Below are positions 47,731 to 61,149 of a stretch of 64,000 nucleotides of DNA, piece after piece. The notes beneath the pieces are model-generated. The model did not search any database. It was not told the DNA's origin and saw nothing but the letters and a program-made list of their open reading frames with translations. Where the stretch lies: assembly GCA_030407085.1 (NCBI GenBank), contig CM059584.1, positions 138,932,001 through 138,996,000 on the forward strand, in the 5' to 3' direction. Made by a program: the position numbers and the translations under genes. This DNA is from Trichopria drosophilae. Lineage: Eukaryota; Arthropoda; Insecta; Hymenoptera; Diapriidae. Every line of letters begins with the position of its first letter. Position 1 is the first letter of the stretch.

Positions 47731-47928
47731 TTTTTCTGTGTTCAAAAATTCAAAAATTATAAATTCATATATTAAGTCAGTTCGTTACCGTCACGCAACT
47801 CGCTTTTCACAACATTCTGGGTCCACATTCAATTTTTTAAAAAATAATAATAAATAGTACCGGTCATCCCATTCGGGAGTGTTTTTTATGTTTAGTGCAC
47901 ATCAAGGACTTACAGAATTATAATTTTT

Positions 47929-47959
47929 CTGAAGAGGGTCATAAACTCTTGACCGAAAC
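47929..47959 (+). ncRNA. Second hammerhead-like core, same repeat family
   Basis: CTGAAGA, GGTC...GACC and GAAAC are followed by GTAAACTCAAATTTCGTATTTT. This parallels GTAAATCAACGTATTTT after the 46.2-kb core, so the two are homologous repeat ends. The same caveat on stem II applies. Confidence 0.3.
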
Positions 47960-49102
47960 GTAAACTCAAATTTCGTATTTTTATCCACCTGTCCGCTACA
48001 CCAAGAAGTTTTTTTTGTAACACACCTATTTCAAATACAGACGGACAAAGAAGAACCTCACTATTTAATTTTCAAAAAAATTCATATATTAACTCCCAAA
48101 TATTTTTTCATAACGCCTATTACGTGACTACGATTCGAACTTGAAGGACAAAATTAAGTCTTCTTGATGATAATGGGTTAAAGTAACATCTGCGATTAAA
48201 AAAAAAACATTGACTTCCTCCCATGCATCATTTCTTTTTAATGTCCTGTTAAGGTTCCAACCATCTTACAATCGAAGCAGACATGTGGCCATTCTGAGGA
48301 GTTTTGAAGGACGTTTTCAGGAGAATTTGGGATTTGAAATGGAAAATGTGAGATTCAGGAAACAAGACCATATTGTAAAAATATCTGCAGATCTTTTGCA
48401 TCTCAAATTTTACATTCAATATGTTTGCATGTTTATAAATCCTAATTTATAAAATTTTTGTCATATGACTCTCTAATCGTCACTTTGACACCCTCGATAC
48501 CTAAATCCACCTCCCCAAACAGAATTTATCTGTTGCAACAAAATAATGAAATCTGTATAGCACGAATAGCAGTCTATTTCAATTATCCAGGGTCGTTTGT
48601 AACACGAGTACGAAGTATGTTCCACATTTTCGAATGGTGAAAAGCACCAATGAATGCGAATATCACCCCTTTTGTGGTGAACAGCGTGCACTCCTGGATG
48701 CTCTTAACCCATGCAAGCACATGGGTGCGACCCGTTAATAGAACTCACGGGATATGTCAACTGGCTTTATTGTTTATAGGGTAGTAGGGGTTCTAGGGTG
48801 AAACTCGGAGATCATCCGCGAGACCGTAAAGTCGAATACGTGTAGGTCCCGGGAGTCGTAGCATGAGAAAACGACGAAATACGTGTTGCTACGACGTAAT
48901 GCTTCGCAGGTGTTCGTCTGTAAATTTACAAACCGATCTGCTCACGTATACGACGTTTAAATGACACGAGAAATCCTTTTCGCAATTTCGAAAGACGTAA
49001 ACGAAACCTGAATCTTTTATTCTGGAATATAGTTACGACACCTGGAGTGAATGAAAGTGCACTGAGAAACTTTTACTTTCAATATTTGTTAAAATAAAAG
49101 TG

Positions 49103-49286
49103 CACAGAAAATATGTGTAGTTGGGCTTACTACTTCAGTAGTAAAATACGGACCAGACATCATTCGTAGTTTTCTTACTAGTTAGATAGTGAGTCCAGTC
49201 ATTTAAATAGTAACGCCAACTACAAAAGATATCTGGTCCGTATTTTATTATCAAATAGTAAGCCCAACTACCAATTTTTTCTGTGT
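49103..49286. mobile_element. Small TIR element (CACAGAAAAT...)
   Basis: CACAGAAAATATGTGTAGTT at the left is mirrored by CACAGAAAAAATTGGTAGTT at the right. Both are followed by GGGCTTACTA, and the inner arms share TACGGACCAGA. It is 184 bp long with no coding. The target duplication is unclear. A related start, CACACAGAAAAAATGAAACA, occurs at 29108. Confidence 0.65.
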
Positions 49287-49381
49287 GATAATTGAACAAA
49301 AAAAATGTTAATCGTCAAGTTTAATCCGCATTAATCAAGAAGAGCTAGGATATTGTAAAAATCTTAGAAAGAAAGGGTGCC

Positions 49382-49805
49382 GCTAAAAAACCCGGCAAAT
49401 AAAAAAATCAATAAGTCAAAGAAGCGGGTGCGGTTCGAAAAACAGACAAATTAAAAAGCCGACAGGTAGAAAAACCGACATTTTAAAAAATGACTGCCTT
49501 CCTGACGATGTCTCGGCTTTTTGACTGTCGGTTTTATGATTGTCGGTTTTTTGACCTGTCGGCTTTTTGATTTGTCAGTTTTTCGACCCGCATCTAAAAA
49601 ACTGACAATCGAAAAGTCGACAGCGAAAACCCCACAATCGAAAAGCCGTCAGTAAAAAAACCGACACTTTAAAAAATTACTGTCCGCTTGTCGATATGTC
49701 TATATTTTGAGTCGGCTTTCTGACTGTCGATTTTTCGAATATCGGTTTTATGTCGATTTTTTGAGCTGCCGACTTTTGATTTGACGGTTTTTTGACCCGC
49801 ACCCG
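49382..49805. repeat. CCGACA/TGTCGG foldback repeat
   Basis: The segment opens GGGTGCCGCTAAAAAACCCG and closes with the inverse of GGGTGCGGGTCAAAAAACCG. Inside, units of the type AAAACCGACA and TGTCGGTTTT alternate, so it can form several nested hairpins. A partial related copy lies at 47641-47730, starting GGTGCGGGTCGAAAAACCGA. Confidence 0.75.
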
Positions 49806-52800
49806 ACAGAAAATATACAAATAAGATTGCATATATTATTGTCTCATACTATTGCTACTTTAGTTCACAAAGAAACAGGAAATTGTGAAGTAATTCACTC
49901 CTCATATAACAGAGGGTTATCCAAATTTCGTAAAAATTGCTACATTGATTTGTAATAAGTGAAACCACACCTTTATGATTATTTTCATATTTTATTGTTA
50001 AATGCAGTTTATAAATTGGTGTCATTGATTAATCGTGTACTTAACCAATTATTTACTAAAATAGATTATAATTTTGTAATAATTTAGCTTTGGTTTTAGA
50101 AATTTTACGAACTAAATCAGTAATTTACTGTAATTTATTGCAATAATTTCCGGTGTATAATACTAATAATTCTAGAGTTTTTACTTGTATTGCTACAAAT
50201 ATTGCAACAATCCAGTTTTATTTGTCATAAATTGCATACTAAATAATTATAACTTATCTGGAAATTATATTTGTTGTTTCAAAAGTTTAAATACGATTTT
50301 CCTATTCATTTGTAAGACATTTAATTTATTTTAAACATATTACAGTAATCTGCTCTGAATATATCAGTTCAGCATAGAAAAGATCAGCATATATTCCCTG
50401 TCTACTCTATTCGTAGCCAAAGACTAGGTTTAGAATCCATATGTAGAAATAGCCAGCATTTAATCCACTGTTCCGTCTTTAATGCGAATTTGGAATAATT
50501 TGAATGTTATTACACGGTCTTATATAATCTGTAGTAATCTTAGAAGTCCTGCATTTGCCAAGGTGTATTGTTTATTATATTATATTAATTATATTAATTA
50601 ATATCATTATCGTTTAGGAGTAGCGTTTTATATTTTATATTTGCTTTTAATTCTGGTATTATTTATATTCTTGTTTAATATTTTGATGATGTGTAATTTT
50701 AAATTATGTTGAAGAAACAACTTGTGGTCTGTTAATAAATTAAAGAAAAAGAAAACAAAAATGAGTGAAACGACATTTTGTATAATCAATGCCTTTTTTT
50801 AAATTACCATCTAAGATAGAATAATTTCCACAACACCTTTTATTGATGTTGTTGGAAATATTATTTGGTTTATTTTTTATTTAAATATTAAATTATCAAA
50901 ATAATTTTCAGTCATGAGATCATTGTGTGAGTTATAAAATTGGTACAAGATTTCGCTACACGTTAAACCTAAATAGAAAATTAATTTTTTTAATTACTTA
51001 CTAAGTAACGTCAAAAAAGTTCACAGAAAATGTGATCATCAATTCAGCAATATGATCAGCTTAAGTTCTAGCATAATAGCGCGATTTTTCTTAATTTAAG
51101 TATTGTTTAGACCGAACATTTTCTCTTTAATATTAGCAACTAGCGTTTTGAGTAATATTTAGCTTTGAAATTATACTTCTTCAAATTCATAAGCTTGCAA
51201 AATCTTCTTCAACATAACATATCGACTAAATTAAAATATCAGTTTAGTTTAACTTTAACGTATATAAAGAACATTAGAGTAATTTCGAATAAAAACTAGA
51301 ACACTATCTCGAATTTAAGATTTTCAATATATTAAACATACCAGTCGAAATTCATCGAATTCTATAATTAGTGAATGCTAATATTTTTAATTTATTAATT
51401 TAAGTCATTTCATTTTAAATATTTAAAAAAATAATAGTTTTTCATTGAAATTACAAAAGCTACTATGTATCTGTAATTCATTATTTTTCATGAAATATTT
51501 AAATATGAAGTGCATTATTTATTATTTCTCACTGAATTAAAAATGTAATTCTGTCCTAGTAATTTACAGATTTACATAACAGAGTAAATAACGGTGGCGT
51601 CGCTTGTATTGTAAACTTTGTAATGCACGGTACTTATCGATCGTGAAATAATTAATAATATTTGCATTATATTTGTTCGAAAATTGTCATGTACATTCGT
51701 TGAATATTTCATACTGAACAATTGTAATTACAATGGTATATACCAAGTGGCTAAAAATGTTGTAATAAAACTTTTTGCAGTATACATTATTACACTTAAT
51801 ATATGTTTGTGCTTTTATACGTTGAAATTTTTGCAACAAATTGTAATAAGTATACAAAAAACTAAAATTTACTATTTGCACGATATAATGTGTTTATAAT
51901 AACAACTAACATCTGTTATAGTAAAGGAGGAAAAAAATGTTTTACTATACGAATCTTTCGCACAGTTCAAAATGGAACCATAAGGGACTATTTTGATTAT
52001 TTCCCCCTAATTAGTCACGATGATAAAACTCAATTCTTCAGCCGGAAATTCGAATAGAATTTAGAACACACAAGCACACATTGTATTGGAAATATTCCAA
52101 TAAGACTTTGCATTTACTTTCTGATTAAACCTGTCCATTTAATTTGTTAAATATTCTTAATTAATAACACAAGTATTACTACATGATTAAAATATACGTG
52201 GAAATTTTGCGTTCAGGAAATTCCCCTAACGCGTTAAAGCGTTTCGTGCCATCGCGCGGAGACTGCTCGTGCGAGAACCAATTTTACTCGGCGCTTTATT
52301 CCATTCGATTAAACGTCACGTTTTTACCGGTAACCGCACACTGCATAAATAAGTAAATAAATAAATAGTACGACCGTAATCGGCTCCACTGGGATTAACA
52401 TTGCTTTACCTGGGTTAAACGCCGAACGGAATGCAGGAACACGGAAAATGCGGTCAGCGATTCCGATTGACATTTTCCACGGTTTCAGCATGAATTTGTT
52501 AGAATATATTTAGTAAAGATAGTGGAATGAAGTAAAGATATGTTGGAATATAATAAAATTGTGTTTTATGCAGAACATAAAATGATTAACGTTAAAATAA
52601 GCAGTGGAGGAACGACTACACAGCAAATTTGTTAAAAAAGTTACCATACTGTTTTGTACAGGAGGGATGTATTCTGAAAATGAAAAAATTATGTATATTT
52701 TTAAACAAGTACGATATTTAAATATGTATACAACAGATGTCCTTTCTTTGTTGCGTTGGGCTTTGTAAAGTAAAATTGGACATGGAAGCTAAAAATAGAC

Positions 52801-54313
52801 TTTATTTTGACGCTTGACTAAGCTTCTTATTTTGGATGTGGTCGAGAGTTTTAATGGTTCCTGCAATTCAGCTTTCGAAAAATGAATGGTGAAAACCCTA
52901 ATTTGTTTATATTTATGCATACAAATTAGAATAACAAAAATAATATAAGTAGGTCAATGTTGTATTACATGATGACATTAAACACATTTGAATAAACGTT
53001 AATTTAGATGTTTAAAAAAATTGTGAATATTCTTTCATTTTCCTGTCTAACTAGTAATAACTACTTAAACAATATTTGCAACTTATAACTGGAGACAATG
53101 CATCAAGCGAATGGTTTTATGTTTATTGACAAGTGAGAATTATTAACTCCAATCAAGGTTGATTTAAGGCAATGATTAGTTTAGTTTCGATTAACCATAA
53201 GAATAGTAAATTAATTTTTTTTCATGTTACTAATTTCCGATTCAATTCTGTCGAAATTGTGACATTGATAGCGAAAATCAATGATCTCATAAATATGTCA
53301 GAGGCCATGACGATCGGTGGTGTCGATATATTCCATTAACCTGCTTAGCAAATATCGTTTGGTTACTGTGATCTATCGGAGTAACTACTGATGGATTCGA
53401 CACAAGGCATATTCGAGGTGCATTTCCAGTTTGCGAGCACCTGCAGAATATACGAATACTTGCTTATCTGAGAAACTATCCCATGCGTACATGTATTATC
53501 TACGGAAAAATTTATTTGAAAATTTGAAAAGTAAAACAAGTTAACATAAAGTTTATTTAAATTCACTAGCGAAACAAATATTTGATTGCTAAAGTAAATT
53601 CGAAGCTTCAAATTCTGAAAAATAATAAGGAAAAAAGACATTTTTTTTAATAAAGGGATTTGATGGACTTGAGGAATGAAATTATAATTTTTAGTAATGC
53701 TATTCGAACGAGGCAATTTTATTATGAATTTTGTTAAGATATATTCTTTCTTTTGTTTGTCAATTTATTTTATCCAGTTACTTCTGTAACTTCTTTCAAT
53801 TCTTCACACTATTTCTTTTATTTAAAATCCATTCATTGAATTATTCAATTATTCCATTCATTAATTGTATACATTCTTTATTTGTTTCCAAATGAATATA
53901 TTGATTTCAATGATTCACTATAGAAGTTATTGGTACGGATTAATTGAAATTATTTATTCACGTCAGATTATAGTTCTCAATTTTATGAGCGAATAAGGTT
54001 TATGCTTGAATAAATGGTTAATAAAATAAATTGTCTTGGAAATTTAACATTACAAATGGTAATTTTGGGGCTGACTTGCAGAAAATTGAGAACAATTGTC
54101 ATCTTACAGATATAAGTGATTGTAAGATCTTATAATTTTTACTATTCGGACAGGAAAATTTACAGAAAATATCTTGCAATTTTTATCAGAAAGAACAGTT
54201 CTGACCCAAAATTACTATCGGAATGGTAAAATTTTAAGGAAAGGTACAAAAATTATTAATGTCAACGACGAGTAGATCTACTGAAAGGAATTAAATAATA
54301 TAATTAATGAGAA
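49806..54313. other. AT-rich DNA with one GC-rich island, no gene seen
   Basis: Very AT-rich. The exception, 52220-52490, is CpG-rich with TAAATAAATAAATA in its middle and may be a conserved regulatory element. No exon or bounded transposon was found. Confidence 0.4.
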
Positions 54314-54317
54314 TTAA

Positions 54318-54983
54318 CCCATTTAGTCCTGAATGGACATTTTTTCACTACAGCTTTCGACGGTTGTATTTTGTGGGTAAAAAAAGGTCCTACACATTTC
54401 CAAGCAATCATATCTCACTTAAAATTAGGTGAACTTCAAAGAACCTTTCGTTAGATTTTTCGAAAAATGCAACTGTGAAAAACTGTGCATGATTATTTCC
54501 ACAAAAAAATTGAGTTTTCAACTATATTTTTTTGAACAAAGCGTTTCAGAAATACTGTTTAATGTAAATAAATCCTGGCCTCGAGAGTCGAACTTTAATT
54601 GCGAATGTTGGCATTTTGAAAATAATAGCGAAAGTATCCAAAATGGTGGTAAATTTTTTATTTGAATTTCGGAAAAAATATTACTGAACAAAAATTTTCT
54701 AGAATAAGTTTGCGTTTTTTTTTCTTTATACAGAAATTCTGAAACACTTTCAATGTAAAAAGACGAGATAAAAAAATACAGTTGAAAAATCAATGTTTTT
54801 TTGGAAATAATCATATACAGTTTTTTACGGGTACATTTTTCGAAAAATCTAATGAAAGATTATGAAAGTTCATTTAATTTTACATTAGATATGGTAACTT
54901 GAAAATTTTGTATTACTTTTTTTTACTCAAAATACAACCGGTGAAAACTGCAGTGTAAAAATGTCCATTCAGGACGTAATGAG
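54318..54983. mobile_element. piggyBac-type foldback MITE (0.67 kb)
   Basis: It is flanked by TTAA (54314-54317 and 54984-54987). The termini CCCATTTAGTCCTGAATGG and the inverse of CTCATTACGTCCTGAATGG resemble the 5.8-kb MITE's CCCGTTTCGTCCTGAAATG. The arms fold back for most of the length. The matched open frames on both strands are a by-product of the palindrome, not genes. Confidence 0.8.
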
Positions 54984-55621
54984 TTAAATTAGTTAGCTGA
55001 ATAAATTAAAAAACAGAAATAACGAAAGGGTACCCTGTACTAATATACAAACAGATATTTGGCTTATTTAGCGATATGTAAGCTGGGATGGTTATTATAA
55101 TAATATACTCGCTGCCATATTTAATATTTCATACTTGCAAATAAATTTACTAAAATAGCGATATATTTATCAGCCATTTTTTTTTGTTATAATCACCATA
55201 AGAATGTTTGCCACGAATTAATGAATGAAAGTCCCTAATGGTATTAATGATTATGTATTTGCAATAGGTGAATTTTAAAACCAGACGTAGTTTACACGTT
55301 CACTGAAATGTTGAATTACAATTAATGGCTGTCATCGACGAATCTATTGAATGAAATAAATCAAGCGAATTAATACAGTAAATGAATGAAAGTCATTAAT
55401 TAATCGTTGAGACAAAAAAAAGTTGATGAAATTTATGAATAAAATGTACGAATGGTTCTAGTGTGCAAATTCCAATACAAATAATAACAATAACGATTTC
55501 TTTATTCCGACCGCATAATTTATTATATTATAAAATTTTCAACCTCCAAAATTTACTAAAATTTCAAAGCGAAAACGATATAGGATTTGTTTTGCTGGAC
55601 GATACTAACAGCTGCTAGTTG

Positions 55622-55798
55622 CTAAAAAGAAGAGTGCTGAATCCGATATCGGATGTCACATATTTTCCTCGCAGTAGGAAAATCTGTGAAATCGTATTCA
55701 CTGCCCAGCAGGTTGGTGGGGTCCAGAAAATTCCTCTGCAACTCCAGAGCATCCGCCACGCTACTGGTATTTACATGACTTCGTATATGTACAAGCAT
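55622..55798 (-). CDS. Small open reading frame or exon candidate, unknown product
   Basis: This is a 58-codon ATG-to-TAG frame on the minus strand, too short for most ORF lists. The middle, ADALELQRNFLDPTNLLG followed by SEYDFTDFPTARK, has balanced composition unlike the low-complexity AT-rich frames around it. The GC content is locally high. I do not recognise the protein. It lies on the same strand as, and upstream of, the dystrophin exons, so it might be an exon of that gene or of a short isoform. A possible donor, AATAT|GTGACA, follows the ARK motif but is weak. The opposite strand also has an open frame here, so coding status rests only on composition. Confidence 0.3.
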   Translation of the reverse strand: MLVHIRSHVNTSSVADALELQRNFLDPTNLLGSEYDFTDFPTARKICDIRYRIQHSSF

Positions 55799-58077
55799 CG
55801 TGTTTGTAAATCGGGCTCATGGTCGTTTCTCGGCGAACCGTGACCGGGATCATGAATATTTATCGAAGTTCCCTGACATCACACTCCTGACGACCACCAC
55901 GGTTCTCAGTACGATCCCAGAAAACCTTCCGGTCTCTTGTCGACAAGTGTACGCAAACCTGAACAACACGTGTACGTGATGCTACATACTGCTACACATT
56001 CGCAATATCATAATCGTAAACTTCCAAATATATGCAGCAACCTCTAGCAAACTATCAAATATATGCATCAATCCATTTCCAGTGGATTGATTGATTTAGA
56101 GTCTATGTGAGGGTGAAACAATGAAAAAGATCATTCCGAAATTCTATATTAATAAAGATGAAACTATTTTAATCACTTCATTAAGTTACTGACGAAGTTA
56201 TTAGAATGTATATCAGATAAAGGTTGATGATGGAACCATGATGATGATCAGAACCAACGATGCTAATATAACTATCTAAAAAAGAGTTTTTTAAACCCTC
56301 TATACAACACAAGTTCGTTTTCAGAAGTTGTGAGGAGTTCCTGCGGAGTTCTTCTGGATAAGAAAGTACTACTACATCATGTTTGTGCTCCAATAACATA
56401 ATGGACTTAAGATCGTATAGTTGCGATAACTATGGCGAGATAGATGTGCTACTCATTTCTATTGTCTATGAAATAACAAACAAGAAATAGTTCTATATCG
56501 GAACAATATTGGGAAATGGAAAGTAATTTCGATAGACTGTGAGGATCCATAACAATTCACATTGTCCAGTTACTAGAGCTGATTACTGCTGAATAATGAT
56601 CACAAAAGAAGACCATTGATGATCATTGATAATGATGCAAAAGTAAAATATCCTATCATTCTCCACCATCTGACATTATTCACGATTCACTCTTCAATAA
56701 TATTCATCATCATCCTACATTCTCACGGTCGTCTAGGTTCTCTAACATCATGTCAATTCATCAATAACATGTAATACAAGTTCTGTTAAAATGCCTAGCA
56801 ATAAAAATACAAAATTAAAGATGGGTCATACTAAACTAAAAAAATCGACTTGGCTAGGATTGTCTTGGAAATAGTCATTATTCATTACACTCATTTTTTA
56901 ACAAAAATCTAGGCATTGGATGTCTGAAAGAAAGAGGTGAGTTCCACGATCCGGTAGTACCTTGCTTCTGCAAAGGTCCAGCATCAACGATCAAAGCACT
57001 AGAATCATCCCTGAGGACTTTCAAGCCACGATGTGTCACTATGCGGCAAACGCGAGTGAACCAGTCGGCTTAATTATGCCGTTAATGAGAAGCCCGAATG
57101 CACGCGTGCAGGTTCGATTCGCCTTCTCGCATACCAGGTGTTACGTGTGTGCATACAAGCCACGTGTAACTCCTACATGCAAAACAGCCCTTTCATCTGA
57201 ATATGCGATTGTGTGCTAGAATGCGAGAGATGCGACAAGCTATAAATACAGATACGTTTCGAATACGTAGCTGTTAGCCTCCTGTGGAATTGAAGATCTT
57301 CCGTTTTCGGAATGCATTTCATGTTTTTCTAACGCGTCATTAGTACATGGCATACGTTGAAATGAATTAATGCATAGGATTCTTAATGGTGTATTCGTAA
57401 TAATATTTGCGAGTGGTCCTCTAAGTTTTTCCCTCGTTCCGGTTCCGTTTCTTGCAGGAAACTTCATAATCCCCAGGTTCAACCCGATTGTCGAGACGAG
57501 CGGCTATTCATTTCGCGTGCGCTTTGTGAAAGCGTGCCGAAAAAAAACGAGCACTCCCAGGAGAAAAACTGTGCGTGCAGTGATATAACGAGTTCGAGTC
57601 GAAGAGGAACAAAAGACCCAAAAAATGCGAGGTTCTTAACCTTTGATTCGCGACTGGTGCTGCAATTAAAGAAGCGGTGGCGTCTTTATTTTCGCGTGCA
57701 CCGCGGAACATGGCATTAAGACATTATGAAATTTGTATTTCTCATTCATTACTGACTTTCTTGCTGGTTACAGCGATTATAATGAAGTGGAAATGAAAAT
57801 TGTTGCATGCTATTTATACTTGCACTCCAGTTATTACTTAATGTTGGGTAGTTGACTGCAAACTCGATGGGTGAAAGAATACTGGATAGTTACAAGTAAT
57901 GATCAAAGGCGGCGATCACAGGTGTTAATTTAACATCAACAGTAATTTTTCTAGGAATGGGAACCTTTTAAGTAAATCAATAATGAAACAAATCGATAGC
58001 CACGTAATTAGAAAGCAAACATGCATAATCTACAGCAAGTCACATTTACAATAATAATATGGATGATAGAATACTAA
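55799..58077. other. Mixed unique DNA with GC-rich patches
   Basis: 56940-57240 and 57400-57715 are GC-richer and open on both strands. GGTTCGATTCGC at 57111 vaguely resembles a B box. No gene can be supported. The rest is AT-rich. Confidence 0.35.
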
Positions 58078-58349
58078 AGTAACAGAAGAGCTATGCAGCC
58101 ATAGGTAAGACACTACAGACGCTTCCCCCACTCACCCCCACGCCGCTACCCCCACTCATACCCTCACCGCTACTCCCACTCCATACATTAACGTTCTACC
58201 CAATCGTACCCCCACCTCCTATCCCCACTTTTCTCTATTATCGGTATATAAAGGCTGCTTGATAATCGTCGAGTCATTAAACACGCAGCAGCCGAACTAG
58301 ACACACCAAGACTTGAACGCCGACCAAGTAAACGAAGAAAGGGGTTACT
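58078..58349 (+). promoter_or_regulatory. TATA/Inr core-promoter-like sequence, possibly a solo LTR
   Basis: GGTATATAAAGG near 58244 is followed about 30 bp later by GAGTCATTAAAC, an initiator-like site. A CCCCCAC-rich tract (58125-58225) lies upstream. The segment can be bounded by AGTAAC (58078) and its inverse GTTACT (58344-58349), like the AGT...ACT ends of some gypsy-type LTRs. The flanking 4 bp do not match, so the LTR reading is unproven. No obvious coding exon follows on the plus strand. Confidence 0.4.
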
Positions 58350-58599
58350 TCAGTCTATTGTGAATGGTCAAAAATCTATTCGCAATTAAGAAAAACTAAC
58401 AATGAAAATGATGACTTAATTTTGTTCCACTAAATGTTTTAATGAAAGAAACCAGCAATTTCTTAATTACATTCTAACGCGATAAACGTTTAAATAATAT
58501 CTTTTTTGGAATTCTCTTGTAAAGTCACAGGCATATAACGTGAAAATTTTGTACCGTTTTGAGAATATAACAAAAACTTTTAGCGAGTGGCTAATTGAT

Positions 58600-59830
58600 A
58601 CGTCTGCCATTAAAGCCACGCACTATATCCGCGGGCGAGCGGCGACCGGATAATAACGTAAACGCATAAAGTAAAAGCGTTCCTGACCGGGATGGTAATT
58701 GTCGCGTAATAATAACGTAACTTAATTAAACGCTCCGCGAAACGACAAGCCGAAATTAGAAAATTATAATGCAATACGACCACGCGCCACGGTCACTAAA
58801 TCGAATTTTCCGCACGACGGTCCTCGACGGCGCCTTGGGCTTCTTGCTCCTCGGAGAAAACTAGACAAGACTCACCTAACAAAGTTTAGGCTTCCTGACA
58901 AATTGTTTGTGATTAGGAGGAAATTCGAGCTGAAAAGGAACCTTTTTGTCCACGACTGCGAGCGGATGCTTTTTAATACTTTCAAGTCTAAGTGGGCTAA
59001 TTGATTGAATGTTTTTGGGCGTTGTAAATTCCGTATTGTGTTTCGAAAACAGACGATTTCGGTATTAAAGTACGAATTCCGTATTTGTATTACCTTATTT
59101 ACTCGAATTTCTTTTAAATATGTTGATCAATTTTATGGAACGTTACTGAACGTAACAATCTTTTGCTAAAACTTTGCTATTGTTTTTGAACTATCCGAAA
59201 TAGTGCACATAATGTAATTCTCGAAATCAAACCTTTCGGCTATAGAATCCTATCATTTTTATTCAATTATGTTTTCGTTCCAATATCCAAAGTAGTTACA
59301 ATTTTTGTCTGTGTTTTATAACCAAATATTCAGTTGCATAAAACAAATTGGTGCAACTAAACCTTTTTCGCTCAGAAATGGAATGTACTCTTACGGGAAA
59401 TTGATCATCATACATTGAAATGTTGTTAAATAAAATGAAGCAGTTTTTAGTTTTTGCTTTAGCTAAGAAGCACTAGCAAATGTAACTAGATAATTAATAA
59501 TTGCGCTTCAGCCTACTAAATTATCCTCGAGGGATCCCAAAGTAGAAATTAATTTTTGTCAGGACAAAAGGTATCCGGCGTCGCAATGAAATCCGCGTAG
59601 TTTACGGCTTTATTAGCGCAATTACAGGCACTAGGTATAATGTTAGTCGCCTAGATTAATTTCGCGTCGCACGGTGAAAACTCGCTAGCAGGAAATCCGC
59701 ATAAACCGTCGTCTATCGTGCATTCCATATGGCGCCGGTAATAACCGAACACCGCGCAAGAAGATTACGTGCCTCGTTTTACAGATTTTGGCCCTTGGAT
59801 TAGTCTGTAGCCCTGCAAAATGGACCAACC
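58600..59830. promoter_or_regulatory. Two CpG/TAAT-rich islands, possible enhancers
   Basis: 58610-58870 and 59560-59790 combine CpG-rich words with TAATTA/TTAATTAA-type sites in unique, non-coding DNA. This is typical of conserved insect cis-regulatory modules. Inference from composition only. Confidence 0.3.
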
Positions 59831-61149
59831 ATAGCGTACCCACTTTTTTAAAACCAGCGGTTAACCGCGCAAAGACCAGGAAGGAATGTATTTTATAAAC
59901 GGTGGATTTCTGTTGGTAATGCGTCCAGTACCATAATAATTCCTGTAAAAATACCGAACAAAATTTTAGTAAGTAAATACACGTAATGTATACGCACGTT
60001 ATCTCGGATATGACTCGGTACCGTGCGATTAATTTTCGTGGTTTTAGTTGCGAAATTTACGCGGTACGTGTGTAAGATGCGATATTTATTATTATTTACG
60101 TTGGTACCCTTTTTTATGGGTGGCTGGTTTTAGTTTGTTATTACATTTTTCAAGATTAATCTAGGTTACTTTTTTCATTTTACATTACAAGTTTTTATAA
60201 TCCGAAACCTTACCTATAGACTCGAGTATTAAAGTAAAGATGTTGAAATTTTGATGGTGATTTTTGCCAATGGTATATTTTCAACGATTTTTAAACAATT
60301 CGGATAAAATTCGAAAGATCTATATTTACTCCTTTGTAATGGAATTTTTCTGTCTATTTTAATAAGTCCACAATTGCATTTATAATAATTCTTAGATTTC
60401 ACATTCTGTAGGAAAATAGTGTAGTAAAAGTAAACCTAAACTAAGCAATTACAAGCACCAACCTTGGCATAATTCGTGTAATTATCTTCGGAATGTACGG
60501 TAGTTTATGACTTTATGTTCCATTGTTTAATTATATTTACACAGATTGGTGTGGATAACATTGCAATGGGTCTAAATAATTAAATCAGACATTTAGTAAT
60601 AAAACAGTAACTTATAATTAATTTATGTTTTAGTAGAATTATGTTTTCTATTGTCAAGCGCGTTGAAGTTAATAATAATCCGAATGTAGTTCAAGAGTCT
60701 TGCGAACTTTTAAACTAGTAATTATATATGAAGAAAGATTAAGGGAATTTCTGAATGAAATACGCAATGCAGGATAATATTTCTAAATAATATTTTTTAA
60801 ATTCATTAGGTAGTGTGAAAATGTTATAAAGAAATTTAAAATTAAAATTCTTCATTAATGGTAAAATAGCATTAATTGGATGTAACAGGTAAACCCTCAA
60901 AATGTGTTTATTTCCAAAACTATAATTTCTTTAAAAAAATTACCAGAAAAAAGTAGTTTTTGTGAGATGCGTGGATATGTAGGTAAATCTTTTCTTTCTA
61001 GTTTTTTACAGTCTACTTCTGCAATTTTTAGTCTCAAAAAACTACACGCGGTCCTAGTGGAAAAAGCCTAATATTTCTCTTATTATAGTAGAAAATTAAT
61101 GTGTGACTGAAATTCAAGGATTGTATTAAAAATATGAGTTGAAAAAATC

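Noticed and set aside
54429..54814. Open frames on both strands near 54.5 kb
   Set aside because: Produced by the foldback symmetry of the TTAA MITE.
57050..57130. tRNA gene suggested by GGTTCGATTCGC
   Set aside because: The B box is imperfect, the A box has at least two mismatches, and no cloverleaf can be drawn.
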